Of a stretch of DNA of 64,000 nt, positions 11,264 through 21,076 are shown in pieces. Position numbers and translations under genes: made by a program. Position 1 is the stretch's first letter. Every line of letters starts with the position of its first letter. A model generated the notes under the pieces. It saw only the letters and a program-made list of their open reading frames with translations, made no database searches and was not told where the DNA came from. Source of the DNA: Rhodothermales bacterium (lineage in GTDB: Bacteria; Bacteroidota; Rhodothermia; Rhodothermales; Bin80); assembly GCA_958296045.1 (NCBI GenBank), contig CATQHT010000003.1, positions 2,192,501 through 2,256,500 on the forward strand, written 5' to 3'.

Positions 11264-11988
11264 ACATCAAGGCAACGGCATGACAAGAGGGATCGAGGCG
11301 GTCACGGGCGGCGAAGCTCCCGCACATCGCTGCAAACTCCTAGAGGATGTGCTCTGCCACAGCGACTGCGGAGGATGTGCGCTAGGCTAACTCTGCCCAG
11401 TACTCACTTGAGCAACCTAACAATGAGCGCTCAGTGTGCACAGAGTGGGTGCACCTTGGCCTTCAGCCACGCGGTTACCCGACAATCACAGCATAGCCCC
11501 TCGCAGGGGGAGGCCTGAGCTTCACGATGGAAGCGAATTTCACATTGTTCTAAGTGGTGGATGCGAAAGGGCAAGACTTTTCGCGGAGCGGGCGTGGGTC
11601 AAGGGTGTATGCGCTGGCTGCGACGGGTGCGTGTACCCCTGTATCTTGTACCTGACGCTTGATGAGCTTCGACGGAAGTGTGATCCATGGGGTGGAGACT
11701 GCGACAGCTTTGGCTTTGCATGACTGTCTACGGGCTTGGCCAGCCCGGTCTTGTGATTGCCAGAAGCGTCGAATTCCGTCTTGCGACTTGTCACGACGAG
11801 TCAACTCGCCGGGAGTCACCAATAGCCCCCTGCTGCTTTGAGCGCCTGGGGGGGATCTGTGCCTCGGATGAGTACTGTGACAAACCCCCCGTAGGGAGTT
11901 TATGCCTTCGAGTACCGAAACAGGGACTGTTGGAACGTCACAGCGACTCGCACCAATTCGTCCACACAAGTCAAGGGGGCAATCGCCG
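11264..11988 (+). other. IS110 left-end region; possible bridge-RNA segment
   Basis: 725 bp without a convincing gene. The part next to the IS110 transposase (about 11550-11988) is the right size and place for the non-coding left end that encodes the target- and donor-binding bridge RNA in IS110-group elements. It contains a marked hairpin: ggggggg at 11848-11854 pairs with cccccc at 11885-11890 around a 30-nt loop. The left boundary of the IS could not be placed, because IS110 elements lack terminal repeats and usually leave no target duplication. Confidence 0.4.
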
Positions 11989-13242
11989 ATGTTAACTGAA
12001 TCTCAACCCACCTCTTTCGCTGGTATTGACTGGGGCTCGAAGTCACATCAGGCCTGTATTCTGGCATCTGACGGCACGGTCCTCGGTGAAAGGGCCTTCC
12101 CTCACTCTGGCGAGGGTCTCGTTAAGATGCAGGAATGGATTCTATGCCACACGGACGCGGAACCCGGGCAGATCGCCGTCGCCATCGAGATTCCTCACGG
12201 ACCGGTTGTCGATAGCCTACTTGACGGTGGTTTTCGAGTCTATTCGATCGACCCCAAGCAGCTGGGTCGCTTTCGGGATCGGTACTCACCTGCTGGTGCC
12301 AAGGATGACTGCCGTGGCGCTCGCGTACTGGCAGACGCTGTTCGCACCGATCCAAAGTGCCTGCGAGCGCTCAGCCCGCTAGAGGCCGAAGTGGTCGAGC
12401 TGCGCGAATTGTCGCGCATGGCCGATGACTTGACGGCCGAGCGCACCAGCCTCACCAACCGCTTCCGCGAGCAACTTTGGCGCTATTACCCGCAGTTTCT
12501 CGACCTCGGAGATGATCTTTCCGCCGAGTGGGTCCTATCTCTTTGGAAACTTGCGCCTACACCACAGGCTGTGCGCCGGGTTCGGCCGTCATCTATCGCA
12601 AAGTTGCTGAAAAAACACCGCATACGGCGATTCACAGCCGAGGACGTTATCCGAATTTTGCGAGCCAAGCCCGTGGCCGTCGCCCCCGGCGTCGTCGCAG
12701 CCGCAACGCTGCATATTCGGAGCCTCACTGAAAAGCTTGCCGTGGTTGGGAAGCAACTGAAAGAGGCCAACAGTGCTATTGCCGACATCATCGACACGGT
12801 GTCCTCCGACGATGAAGCCACGTCAGAGAAGCCCCAGGCGTTGCGGGATGCAAAGATCCTCTCGTCACTACCAGGCGTCGACCAACGTGTCGTCGCAACG
12901 CTGCTCTCGGAAGCATACGACCCATTGGACACCCGGGACTACCAAGCCCTCCGCTGCTTGTGTGGCGTTGCACCGGTAACCCGACAATCCGGTAAATCGC
13001 GGCGCGTAGTGCGCCGCCGAGCCTGTCAGCCCCGCTTGGTGAACGCCATCTATCACTGGAGCAGCGTAGCTGTACAGCACGATCCTGTCAGCCGCGCCAA
13101 GTACCGTGCATTGCGCCAACGCGGCCACACTCACCGCCGAGCACTACGCTCGGTGGCAGACCGGCTATTGGCTGTAGCCTGTGCTATGCTGCGAACCGGT
13201 ACCACCTTTGATCCCTCACGCACAACTGCTAACAACGGATAG
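11989..13242 (+). CDS. IS110-family transposase (DEDD recombinase)
   Basis: 417 aa. The N-terminal RuvC-like DEDD domain shows FAGIDWGSKSHQ (first Asp), EIPHGPVV (Glu) and the paired Asp in AGAKDDCRGA. A helical linker follows, and the C-terminal Transposase_20 domain has LSSLPGVDQRVVATLLSEA and the serine-containing QSGKSRRVV segment. The ATG at 11989 is chosen over upstream in-frame starts because it is preceded by aaggggg at the right spacing and begins just before the conserved domain. The gene looks intact. Nothing recognisable occupies 13243-13597 after it. Confidence 0.9.
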   Translation: MLTESQPTSFAGIDWGSKSHQACILASDGTVLGERAFPHSGEGLVKMQEWILCHTDAEPGQIAVAIEIPHGPVVDSLLDGGFRVYSIDPKQLGRFRDRYSPAGAKDDCRGARVLADAVRTDPKCLRALSPLEAEVVELRELSRMADDLTAERTSLTNRFREQLWRYYPQFLDLGDDLSAEWVLSLWKLAPTPQAVRRVRPSSIAKLLKKHRIRRFTAEDVIRILRAKPVAVAPGVVAAATLHIRSLTEKLAVVGKQLKEANSAIADIIDTVSSDDEATSEKPQALRDAKILSSLPGVDQRVVATLLSEAYDPLDTRDYQALRCLCGVAPVTRQSGKSRRVVRRRACQPRLVNAIYHWSSVAVQHDPVSRAKYRALRQRGHTHRRALRSVADRLLAVACAMLRTGTTFDPSRTTANNG

Positions 13243-13777
13243 ATGGTCCACCCAACCACAGGATCACCTCATCCCGACGATACCTTCCGGGTTTGGTTAC
13301 GAAAATGATCCGAGATGCGTAGTAAAAGAGGATCTCCATTCTTGCCGCAATCCAGCGCGTGAGTCCCCAGTGGCAGCTACACAGTTCAGGAGAATCCGCT
13401 TCCTCCGCCTCCAGCACCCAGATGCAGATCCTTCGCTTTGGACGGCGTTTTTATCACTTGTTGGCTTGCTTAAATGGTAGGGAGTCCCCCTTGAATTCAC
13501 TCACAGGTGCAGCCTGTTATGCCTTTTGAGTCGCAAGCTCCCCAAAAGGACGGGCAAAAGTGGGACATTCCCTCTTGACTCCCCAAGCACCTGTGCTTCA
13601 CGTCCATGCACGGGATGCACATGGTTCATCCGTCACAGCAGGTATTGCCTCCTCTGCCCCAGTGGATGCTTCACTAAAGGGGAATCTTTCCCATGGTCTC
13701 TCCAACCGCCCCTCAATGCGGGCTACACGCTCAGACAATCTGGACACATGGCGCGACAGATCGTCAAACTTGGATTC

Positions 13778-15676
13778 GTGTGTCACGTACAGGCATGGAG
13801 GTGAAAGTATGAGGTAGGAAAAAGAGCCTGATAACTACGTGAGGGATGGAGGTAGGCCCTCCGCAGCCGCCAGTCAGGTGGAGGCTGCAAACCGCCCACT
13901 GCTGCTGCGCTTAAGAGGCGTGGTGGTTAGCGAGCTGGGAAAAGGCGGGGAAGTACCCCGTCAGGTACGAGTCGTCGAAGTCGAACGAAAGTGAACCGTC
14001 GAAGACGTGTCGAAAGCGATAGACGATGTCAAAACCAGGGTAGGAATCCGTCCCTGGGACGAGGTCGGAGGGGTCCTGAAGCTTGTCCGATCGGCATCCG
14101 GCATATAGGCGGCGAGAGCGCGACTCAGGCCCTTGCGTGGAACGTGAGAACCTGTCGGAGTGATGCTAAGGGAGCCTGGCAAGTGGGCAATACCCACAAG
14201 TCATTGAGTACCAATGCACTCCACAGGGGCGGACTGTCTCGTAGTAGTGATGATGATCCTGTAATGGGATCGGAGCGAAGGGGACAGCTCGTGCGGCTAA
14301 CATCATCAGAGCAACTCAAAAGGGAAGGACTCAGATGAAGAAAGCAAAGCCGTTTCCAGTCTCCCAGGCTCAGGTCTGGGAGGCATGGCGACGAGTGAAG
14401 AGGAACCAAGGTGGAGCGGGAGTGGATGGCATGACCCTTGCCGACTTTGAAGCTAATCTAGAGGACAACCTCTATAAGCTTTGGAATCGTATGGCATCGG
14501 GTAGCTACCACCCCAAGCCGGTACGACGGGTGGACATACCCAAGGCGGATGGGAGTACTCGTCCGTTAGGGATTCCCACGGTGACGGATCGGATTGCCCA
14601 GATGGTAGCGAAGATGGCGTTGGAGGAGGATATGGAACGCGAGTTTCATGAAGACTCGTACGGTTATCGGCCGGGAAAGTCAGCGCATGATGCCCTGAAG
14701 AAGACACGTAAGCGCTGCTGGGACAGAGCGTGGGTGTTGGATCTGGATATCAAGGCGTTCTTTGACACGATTGACCATACGCTGTTGATGCGTGCTGTAC
14801 GGAAACATACGAGCGAGAAGTGGCTGCTGCTATATATTCAGCGGTGGTTGACGGCTCCGGTCGTGATGCCCGATGGCGAGGAGGCAGAGCGGACCATAGG
14901 CACCCCGCAAGGGGGCGTAATCAGTCCGATTCTGGCGAATCTGTTTCTGCACTACGCCTTTGACAAGTGGATGACGATCTATTTTCCGACGATACCCTTT
15001 GAGCGGTACGCGGACGACATAGTCTGTCACTGCCATACGGAGCGCCAAGCACGCAATCTATGGGCAGCACTGGAGCGCCGCTTTGCGAAGTGTGCGCTGT
15101 CGCTGCATCCTGAGAAGACCCGGATAGTGTACTGCAAGCAGTCCAACCGGAAGGGTAACTATCCTGACGTCTCGTTCACCTTCTTAGGCTTTACGTTTAG
15201 GCCACGAAGAGTGAAATCCCGAGGCGGAAGGCTATTCACAGGGTATACGCCTGCCATCAGCCGAAAAGCCGCAAAGGCCATTCGGCAAGATGTGCGTAGC
15301 TGGCGCCTGTGTCGGCAGACCTCAAGCAGGATGGAGGATCTCGCACGGCACTACAATGCTAAGATACGCGGATGGCTGAACTACTACGGGGCCCACAGCA
15401 AGTGGATCCTGTACTATGTGCTGCAATCCATAGATGGCCATCTGGTGGCATGGGCCCGACGCAAATACAAGCGGTTGCGGCGCAGCAAGCGCCGCGGATA
15501 CCGCTGGCTAAGGTCTATGGCCTACCGAAACCCGCACCTGTTTGCTCACTGGCCGGAGCTCCACGGACCCTCTTTATTCAAATCCAGGCGGCTGCACGAG
15601 AAGAGCCGTGTGAGGTGAGAGTCTCACGCACGGTTCTGTGAGAGCCTGGGGGTGAGAGTCCCCCAGGCTACTTGAC
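13778..15676 (+). mobile_element. Complete group II intron with RT/maturase
   Basis: 1,899 bp. It begins GTGTGTCAC (group II consensus GUGYG) and ends CTACTTGAC. Domain V is at 15603-15636 (34 nt, gagccgtgtg...cacggttc) and domain VI is the gcctggggg/cccccaggc hairpin. The ribozyme domains I-III occupy the 550 bp before the RT gene, which sits in domain IV. The ends are fixed because excision restores the host frame exactly. A 73-bp piece of the same 5' end recurs at 19356, and diverged relatives occur at 35543 and 53446. Confidence 0.92.
14335..15618 (+). CDS. ltrA: Group II intron reverse transcriptase/maturase
   Basis: 427 aa. RT motifs in order: RNQGGAGVDGMT (RT0/1), SYGYRPGKSAHDAL, DLDIKAFFDTIDH, GTPQGGVISPILANLFL, the catalytic FERYADDIV (YADD), and the RT7 region LGFTFRPR. 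The maturase (X/thumb) region follows with RGWLNYYG. No C-terminal HNH endonuclease domain is present, so retrotransposition would be endonuclease-independent or use host nicks. Its stop codon (tga, 15616-15618) falls inside domain V of the intron. Confidence 0.93.
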   Translation: MKKAKPFPVSQAQVWEAWRRVKRNQGGAGVDGMTLADFEANLEDNLYKLWNRMASGSYHPKPVRRVDIPKADGSTRPLGIPTVTDRIAQMVAKMALEEDMEREFHEDSYGYRPGKSAHDALKKTRKRCWDRAWVLDLDIKAFFDTIDHTLLMRAVRKHTSEKWLLLYIQRWLTAPVVMPDGEEAERTIGTPQGGVISPILANLFLHYAFDKWMTIYFPTIPFERYADDIVCHCHTERQARNLWAALERRFAKCALSLHPEKTRIVYCKQSNRKGNYPDVSFTFLGFTFRPRRVKSRGGRLFTGYTPAISRKAAKAIRQDVRSWRLCRQTSSRMEDLARHYNAKIRGWLNYYGAHSKWILYYVLQSIDGHLVAWARRKYKRLRRSKRRGYRWLRSMAYRNPHLFAHWPELHGPSLFKSRRLHEKSRVR

Positions 15677-15820
15677 GAGTTTCGCCAAGCCCTGCTTGAA
15701 TTCCAGGCGGAGAGCGTCAAGCTTATCACCCACACCCCGGTTGATCCTCCACATAAAGCCTAGTAGCGCTATCAGCAGAATGAGGTTAATCAGCTCGGTA
15801 CCATCAAAGTTGAACGTCAT

Positions 15821-16227
15821 AGGCAGCGTCCTCGCTGTTTTTGGAATACACAATACGCAGACACATACAAAATAGTGCCCCGTTCCCTGATTACTGCCGC
15901 GAAGGGCACAGGCAGCACTCCAGAGGAATTGCCCTCCTTGCATGGAAAGTACACGTTATCGTTGCCAAACGCTAATCCCGACACGGATCCCACACGCAAA
16001 GCACCAGCGCAAGCCGAAGAAGATATTGCCCGTATAGCCATCCTGCTGGTGCGCGAAGACTTACTACGTGCGATCAGCTTCTATCGTGCACGGTGGCGGC
16101 GTAGGAATTGACGTTGATATGGTTCCGAAGCCGGATCGTGCGAGGTATTGCGCCAGGTGTAGTTGGGTTTCGGTGAGTTGGTGTGGGGGTGGCCGATATT
16201 CTCCACCCTTATTTGTCGTTCATATGA
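15821..16227. other. Intergenic, nothing recognised
   Basis: About 400 bp between the start of the small membrane-protein gene (minus) and the left end of the IS21 remnant. It should carry the promoter of the minus-strand gene. No supported coding region is seen. Confidence 0.4.
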
Positions 16228-16523
16228 TGTTCAGCGACAACTAGAATTGAGGGGGAACGAATCGATGCGATGCGTATGCACGGGCAGGATTGTTCACCTA
16301 TCAACATGCATTCAGCATCGTTACTGATCAGCAAGTTAAGCTCCTGTTCAAGCTGGTTAACTGGGAGAAGAGGGCACGGTCAACGGCTGTGCATATTCCA
16401 CGGAAAAAAACCACTCGTTCCACGGTATGGCGACCACCGATTCCACGGTTAATCGACCACCTGATTCGGCGTGCTGAGTCCGCGCTGGATAGCGCTGCAT
16501 CGTGACTGTTCTGGGTACCATTT

Positions 16524-17303
16524 TCACGGCTGTCTGGCGTCAGTTACGCTTGTCTTCTCTGGAAGGTTCTGCCATTGTGGCAGACGTTGTCTCATGGACT
16601 CTCCCTTCAGCGCGATGTGGTGTGCATTGTGAATGAGGCGATCCAGGATAGCATCAGCGAGTGTTGGGTCTTCCATGCCTTCGTGCCACACACTCACAGG
16701 CATCTGGCTGGTAACGACGATGGATCCCTTCTGATACCGATCATCGATGAGCTCAAGCAGATCCCGCTGGTGCAGCGCACTGATTCGTGACAACCCCCAG
16801 TCATCGAGAACCAGTAGGTGGAAGCGCGTCAACTGCTTCAGCAGTTTCAGGAAGCGTCCGTCCCCGTGCGCGAGTTGCAGATCTTCCAGAAGACGATGCA
16901 GTCGGTGGTAGCGTACGGTGAACCCCTCCATGCAGGCTTTATGCGCCAGCGCGCACGCCACGAAGCTCTTGCCGACACCGGTGGGTCCGGTAATGATCAC
17001 ATTGTGATGTTTGCCCACCCAGTCGCAGGTGGAAAGCGAGGCCATCAGGAGCCGATCCAGATTGCGACCGCGACGATAGTCCAGATCGGCCATGGAGGCC
17101 TCTTGGCGTAACCGGGCGCGGCGTAGGCGCGACCGCAGGCGATTGTTGTATCGCACGATCTCCTCGTGGTCAACCAATAGGCCCAGGCGGTCCATGAACG
17201 GGAGCTGCTCCATTTCCGGTTGGGTAAGCTGATCACGCAGCGCGCGCGCCATGCCATGCAGACGCATCTGCTCGAGCTTGTCAAGGGTAGGGTGTAGGAG
17301 CAT
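16524..17303 (-). CDS. istB: IS21 helper ATPase IstB
   Basis: 259 aa. AAA+ ATPase that assists IstA in target selection. Walker A GPTGVGKSFVACALAH at about residue 106, Walker B LLVLDDWGLS near 168, a sensor-1-like SIVVTSQMPVSVWHE, and a C-terminal DRLIHNAHHIALKGESMR typical of the family. The N-terminal MLLHPTLDKLEQMRLHGMA is the usual IstB start. Its ATG overlaps the istA stop (TGATG), so translation is coupled. Confidence 0.95.
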   Translation of the reverse strand: MLLHPTLDKLEQMRLHGMARALRDQLTQPEMEQLPFMDRLGLLVDHEEIVRYNNRLRSRLRRARLRQEASMADLDYRRGRNLDRLLMASLSTCDWVGKHHNVIITGPTGVGKSFVACALAHKACMEGFTVRYHRLHRLLEDLQLAHGDGRFLKLLKQLTRFHLLVLDDWGLSRISALHQRDLLELIDDRYQKGSIVVTSQMPVSVWHEGMEDPTLADAILDRLIHNAHHIALKGESMRQRLPQWQNLPEKTSVTDARQP

Positions 17304-18865
17304 CAGTCCTTCGAGGTTTGGTGAGGAGAATCCGATTTGGTGTCGTAATAGCTTGGGCCCCGGATGTTGTCATGGTCTATGGGAGGCGGAGACTCCGAGT
17401 CCAGCGGATGCTTGTCGAGTCCATTCTTCAGGATGGACGCGATGCTCCTGTACGAGCGGGTGCCGATAGCGATTGCCCGCGTACACGCGTTTTCCATGCG
17501 GCTCTTACCGTAGATGCGAGCCAAGCGGAGCAGGCCCATGAGCGTGCGGTAACGAATCAGCGGGTGCCGCTCAGCATCGATGATCTGCCGCACGATATTG
17601 TGTGTGTCCGGCCCGATGCGTTCTGCCTCGGTTACGAAGCGGCTCATATCGTTCATTTGGCGTTGGGCGTCCGGCATGTGTTCATCCTTGGTGGTGACCC
17701 CTTTCTGGTGGCTACGCGGGTGCGTCGCCACCCGTTTGTCGTCAAAAAATACCTCCAGGGTGGTATCTGTAAGGCGAACCTGTACCGAACGCCCTACATA
17801 TCGATAAGGAACGCTATAACGGTGCCAGCGCACCTCGATGTGCGCATCTCTGTGCACCTTGGCTTTGCGCCACTCCGCGTGCTCGTACGGCTCCGCCGGC
17901 AAGGGCTTCATCGCTGATCGCTCCCACGTGTCAAACCAGCTCTTACGACTGCCTTCCAGCTTCTGAAAAGGCCGCTCGTTAAGCTCCTTCAGATGGACAC
18001 GAATGTGCCGGTTCACGTGCGCTAGACCGATGAAACGCTTATCGCTTAACGGAGCCAGAATGCGCCTCTCTGCATGCAACACGGCTTGCTCGACCTTGGC
18101 CTTGTCCCTGGGCTTCCCGGGACGCGTAGGCACAACCACGGTCTTGTAGTGCATCGCAAGGTCCTGATACGACGGATTGATCTCCGGATCGTATCGGTGG
18201 GACTTGCGCACGCCACTCTTCAAATTGTCACAGACCACATAGGAAGGCACCGCCCCGAAATACTCGAACATGCGACGATGCGAGCCCAGCCAGTCCCCAA
18301 GACGCTGCGTCCACGTCGCCTCAACGTAGAGATAATTGGAGAATCCCAGCACACCAACAAAGGTCTCCACCCGACGCCGCTTACGCGTAAGCTGGTCTAT
18401 CGCCTCCAGGCGCATGCCTGCATAGTCCACGAAGGCCGAATGACCCGCAGGATGATCCATCGGAACCGTCACCTGGCCAAATTCCTTCTTCCAGGCAGAG
18501 TAAAGAGCGCAGAACTTGCTGTAGCCGTAACCATCGCTGTGGTCCCGCCTGTACCGCTCCCACATCAGGCGCCGCGTGAACCCCTTGACCTGCATCTTAC
18601 GCTCCACCTCGGACCAGTCCGGCAACGGACGCGTCTCCTTGGCAACCTCCGGCGGACCATAAAGCAATGCCTTCAACTTGGCCTCCGGCATACCCTCGGG
18701 CAAAGGCCAATGCACACCCGCTGCCTTAGCACGACGCAAGTAACCAAGTACCGTGCTGTGCGATATTCCCAGCGCACGACCGATACCACGTACGCTCAAA
18801 TCAGACTCCGCAGACAACCGCAGAACGTCCCACAAAACACGCATAACAACCCTCTTGTTTGGCAT
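17303..18865 (-). CDS. istA: IS21 transposase IstA
   Basis: 520 aa. N-terminal helix-turn-helix (RGIGRALGISHSTVLGYLRR), an rve-type DDE integrase core (SAFVDYAGM first Asp; VCDNLKSGV second Asp; KDKAKVEQAV Glu), and the C-terminal beta-barrel-like region (RYSVPYRYVGRSVQVRL). The ATG at 18865 is chosen because the HTH begins about 15 residues later; the frame upstream runs into the terminal repeats. Intact. Confidence 0.93.
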   Translation of the reverse strand: MPNKRVVMRVLWDVLRLSAESDLSVRGIGRALGISHSTVLGYLRRAKAAGVHWPLPEGMPEAKLKALLYGPPEVAKETRPLPDWSEVERKMQVKGFTRRLMWERYRRDHSDGYGYSKFCALYSAWKKEFGQVTVPMDHPAGHSAFVDYAGMRLEAIDQLTRKRRRVETFVGVLGFSNYLYVEATWTQRLGDWLGSHRRMFEYFGAVPSYVVCDNLKSGVRKSHRYDPEINPSYQDLAMHYKTVVVPTRPGKPRDKAKVEQAVLHAERRILAPLSDKRFIGLAHVNRHIRVHLKELNERPFQKLEGSRKSWFDTWERSAMKPLPAEPYEHAEWRKAKVHRDAHIEVRWHRYSVPYRYVGRSVQVRLTDTTLEVFFDDKRVATHPRSHQKGVTTKDEHMPDAQRQMNDMSRFVTEAERIGPDTHNIVRQIIDAERHPLIRYRTLMGLLRLARIYGKSRMENACTRAIAIGTRSYRSIASILKNGLDKHPLDSESPPPIDHDNIRGPSYYDTKSDSPHQTSKD

Positions 18866-19136
18866 AAGTATCCCTCTTTTGGTAAGTAAAGAGGGTACGA
18901 TACCACCTGCGCTTGACCTGCCGCCATCACCCGCGACAGGCAACAATAACCCGTTTCTAACTCCGCCAGACTGCCAATTTGGCAGGCCCGTTAACCGACC
19001 TCCTACACCCCGCCGCCACCGGTCGGCGCGCGCCAGCTCAGGTGGTCGATTTGCCGTGGAGCCACTGGTCGATTTGCCGTGGAATCGGTGGTCGATTTCC
19101 CGTGGAACCACTGGTCGATTTGAAGCGGAATACGCA

Positions 19137-19355
19137 GGCTGCGGCGAAGGCCGGTAGGTCCGAGAATACCGCACGCAAGTACTTGCGCGCGGGCAAGCTG
19201 CCCAGCGAAATGAAGACCCAGCGAACGTATTGCACGCGTCCAGGCGCATTTGCGGATGTATGGGGCGAAATACCGCCCTATCTGGAGGAGAACCTTGGGC
19301 TGGAGGTCAAGGCTGTGTTCGAGGACTTGCAGCGCCGCCCTGGTCGGTTCCATTC
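19137..19355 (+). pseudogene. istA 5' fragment (outer IS21)
   Basis: Continuation of the outer IS21's istA after the inner insertion. The DNA matches codons about 30-98 of the intact istA at 56659, with the segment SENTARKYLRAGKLPSEMKT recognisable. It stops abruptly at a group II intron fragment. The start codon region left of the inner IS (near 16317) reads atc where the intact copy has atg. Confidence 0.8.
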
Positions 19356-19428
19356 GTGTGTCACGTACAGGCATGGAGGTGAAAGTATGAGGTAGAAGAA
19401 AAGCCTGATAACTGCGTGGGGGATGGAC
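19356..19428 (+). mobile_element. Group II intron 5' fragment
   Basis: About 73 bp nearly identical to the first 73 bp of the intron at 13778 (GTGTGTCACGTACAGGCATG...). The four bases before it (attc) are the same as those before the complete intron, consistent with shared IBS1 pairing. It ends where IS21 tail sequence resumes, so the rest was deleted. Confidence 0.75.
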
Positions 19429-20003
19429 CCCTTTTAGTCCACCGAACAGCGGTGAGATGGCCTTGCTCTGTGTTCTGGGCTGCACGGTTCCGCATCGCCG
19501 TATGATGCTCAGGGACACGCGAGAAAGGCGCATACGACGGCCTCAGCCTGAACACCCTGGTATGCCTCCAGCACGGGCGAGAGCGCACCGAGGGCCTGTA
19601 CGATGGCTACAGAGACTGCACGAAAGCGGCCCCGCGAGGACACGGTATCGACCAAACGGGGCAGCCTATGGACCACCCGCCCGCCCTGTTGCCTTCAGCC
19701 AGCCGGAAACCAACGGCACGCGTATGGTGAGGGTGACGGCCGCCCTAAACAGGCTCCAGCAGCATTACCACAGAGGATGACTGGAAGCCTCCAACCAACG
19801 CCAATCAAACAAGGAAAAACCTGAATTATATGTCTCCCATGCAGCAGTATCTTTACCCCGAACGAACGCGGTACGGACCCCTGAACGCCTACGAAATCGG
19901 ACAGACTCCCCGGCTTCGCAGGTCGCTGCTCCGCCGGGGAGTCTCCTCCTCCCGAACCGCAATTCTAATTGTCGCTGGTCTCAATTCTAGTTGTCGTTGG
20001 ACA

Positions 20004-20420
20004 AAGGTTTCGGCGCCCACCGCCAGAGACGCTACACTCAGCCGTACACCTAGTGGCCTATTTGGGGTGTCACCTGAACCGCAGCCGGGATGGCCCACCG
20101 GGTAACGAGTCATGTGGCGTGGGCTGGACCGATTAACAACAGCCGTATTCGCTATGAGCTTGCTGGAGGATGACCACAACCATGCGTACCGTTTGAGCAT
20201 CCACATACGTGGGAGTACGGGGAAGGTGCGGCCCGTTCGAGGCCGTAGCCTGTGCCCCAATTATCGACCTCGCGGAATCAACATGCTACCGGACCTATCG
20301 GTACAACCTCCCATATGTTTTCCACTACAGTCCACAAATCTACCATCAGACTACCCGATGAACCATACGCTCCCACATATTGTGAGACGCACCGTTATGG
20401 TCAAATGGCAGAGATAGCGA
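20004..20420 (+). mobile_element. IS4/DruA-type element, 3' remnant
   Basis: Begins within the last codons of the transposase (tttcggcgcccaccgcc) and runs through about 390 bp of non-coding 3' tail to the element's terminal repeat (near ggcagaga). It aligns with the reverse complement of 35662-36070. Joined directly to the IS21 right end on its left, without a target duplication. Confidence 0.75.
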
Positions 20421-21076
20421 GGCCGCATGCGCTGATGGCGGCGCAAAAGGCACCTATCAGCTCCGTGACCACGCGGATCTGGGCGCCGAGCGCCTTGTGT
20501 TCGGTCGGCGAGTCCGCTTCGTGTGCATCAAGTGTGGATTGAAAGCGTTGGATAGGGTACGAGGGAGCCGCATATTGTGGCAGTTAACTCAGCAGATGAG
20601 CGTCGCGGCAGCGGACGTTAGTGCGCACAAGAGCGTCGTAGCGCAGTGCGTGGTTCGACTCCAATCTACATTGGTCGTCGCTGCTTTTGTCCACTGTAGC
20701 TCCCGTATCACATGAAGGTATGGATAGGGGTTCCAGTGCGTGGCGACGTTGGAGCGGACTGCCGTCCGCGCCAATGGCCAGGTGGCAAGAGTCCACTGGA
20801 TGTGTCACCGACGCAGGCGGAAGTCTGTCGCAGGCGGGGATGCCGCTGCCTTTGAGGCATGCGGGCAAGGCGTGTTCTGCCACACTGTGAGGCAGGGTCG
20901 AAAGGCTTTCCTGTGCAGACGGTCGCAATGCGCCGGTTGGCAGGTTTTGGCGCATGCGCAGTCTGGCAGTCCGCCAACGCAGCGCCGGCACGATTCTTTC
21001 TGGAAACAGCGCCGCGCGCGGTCTGTAACAGCGGCTGCGCGGCAATACGGACTCATCAAACGATAGCAACATTGTT
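20421..21076. other. Intergenic, no supported gene
   Basis: About 650 bp before trxA. Short frames exist (for example a Cys-containing one near 20440-20580), but no domain can be named and composition looks degenerate. The trxA promoter must lie at its right end. No tRNA passes inspection. Confidence 0.4.

Larger units (their letters stand above)
13598..15820 (-). pseudogene. Small membrane/coiled-coil protein gene split by a group II intron
   Basis: Exons 15820-15677 and 13777-13598 join to a 107-aa reading frame with frame preserved when bases 13778-15676 are removed. The product has one membrane segment (INLILLIALLGFMW, residues about 11-24), then a helix likely to form a coiled coil (DKLDALRLEF... 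...SRLSERVARIEGRLE), then a variable tail. Function unknown; the pattern resembles small bacterial membrane-anchored coiled-coil proteins. The intron lies in the opposite orientation, so it cannot be spliced from the host transcript and the gene is broken. Confidence 0.75.
16390..19136 (-). mobile_element. Complete IS21-family element inserted in another IS21
   Basis: 2,747 bp with ends TGCATATTCC / GGAATACGCA and a 5-bp target duplication GGCTG (16385-16389 and 19137-19141). Removing it rebuilds the istA sequence seen intact at 56.7 kb. Multiple copies of a roughly 24-bp repeat (tggtcgatttgccgtggaa type) lie at both ends, as is usual for IS21 transposase binding sites. It carries istA and istB on the minus strand, overlapping. 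Confidence 0.92.
16228..20003 (+). mobile_element. IS21-family element, internally deleted and carrying a second IS21
   Basis: The left end (tgttcagcgacaactagaa at 16228) and right end (ttctagttgtcgttggaca, to 20003) match those of the intact element at 56548-60205. Between them, istA survives only as short 5' pieces: it is cut by a second IS21 (16390-19136) and then by a 73-bp group II intron fragment (19356-19428). After that the element resumes in its 3' non-coding tail. Most of istA and all of istB are gone. The outer ends show no target duplication, so flanking DNA has been rearranged; the right flank is a truncated IS4-type element. Confidence 0.8.

Noticed and set aside
14335-15618. 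RT as part of a retron or diversity-generating element
   Set aside because: Maturase region, GUGYG start and domains V/VI identify it as a group II intron protein; no msr/msd or VR/TR repeats were found.
19040-19130. Short CRISPR-like array (repeated tggtcgatttgccgtgg)
   Set aside because: The repeats abut without spacers and lie at the end of an IS21 element, where multiple transposase-binding repeats are expected.
20600-20690. Possible tRNA (ggttcgactcc T-loop-like sequence)
   Set aside because: The T-stem does not pair properly and no anticodon arm or acceptor stem can be formed around it.
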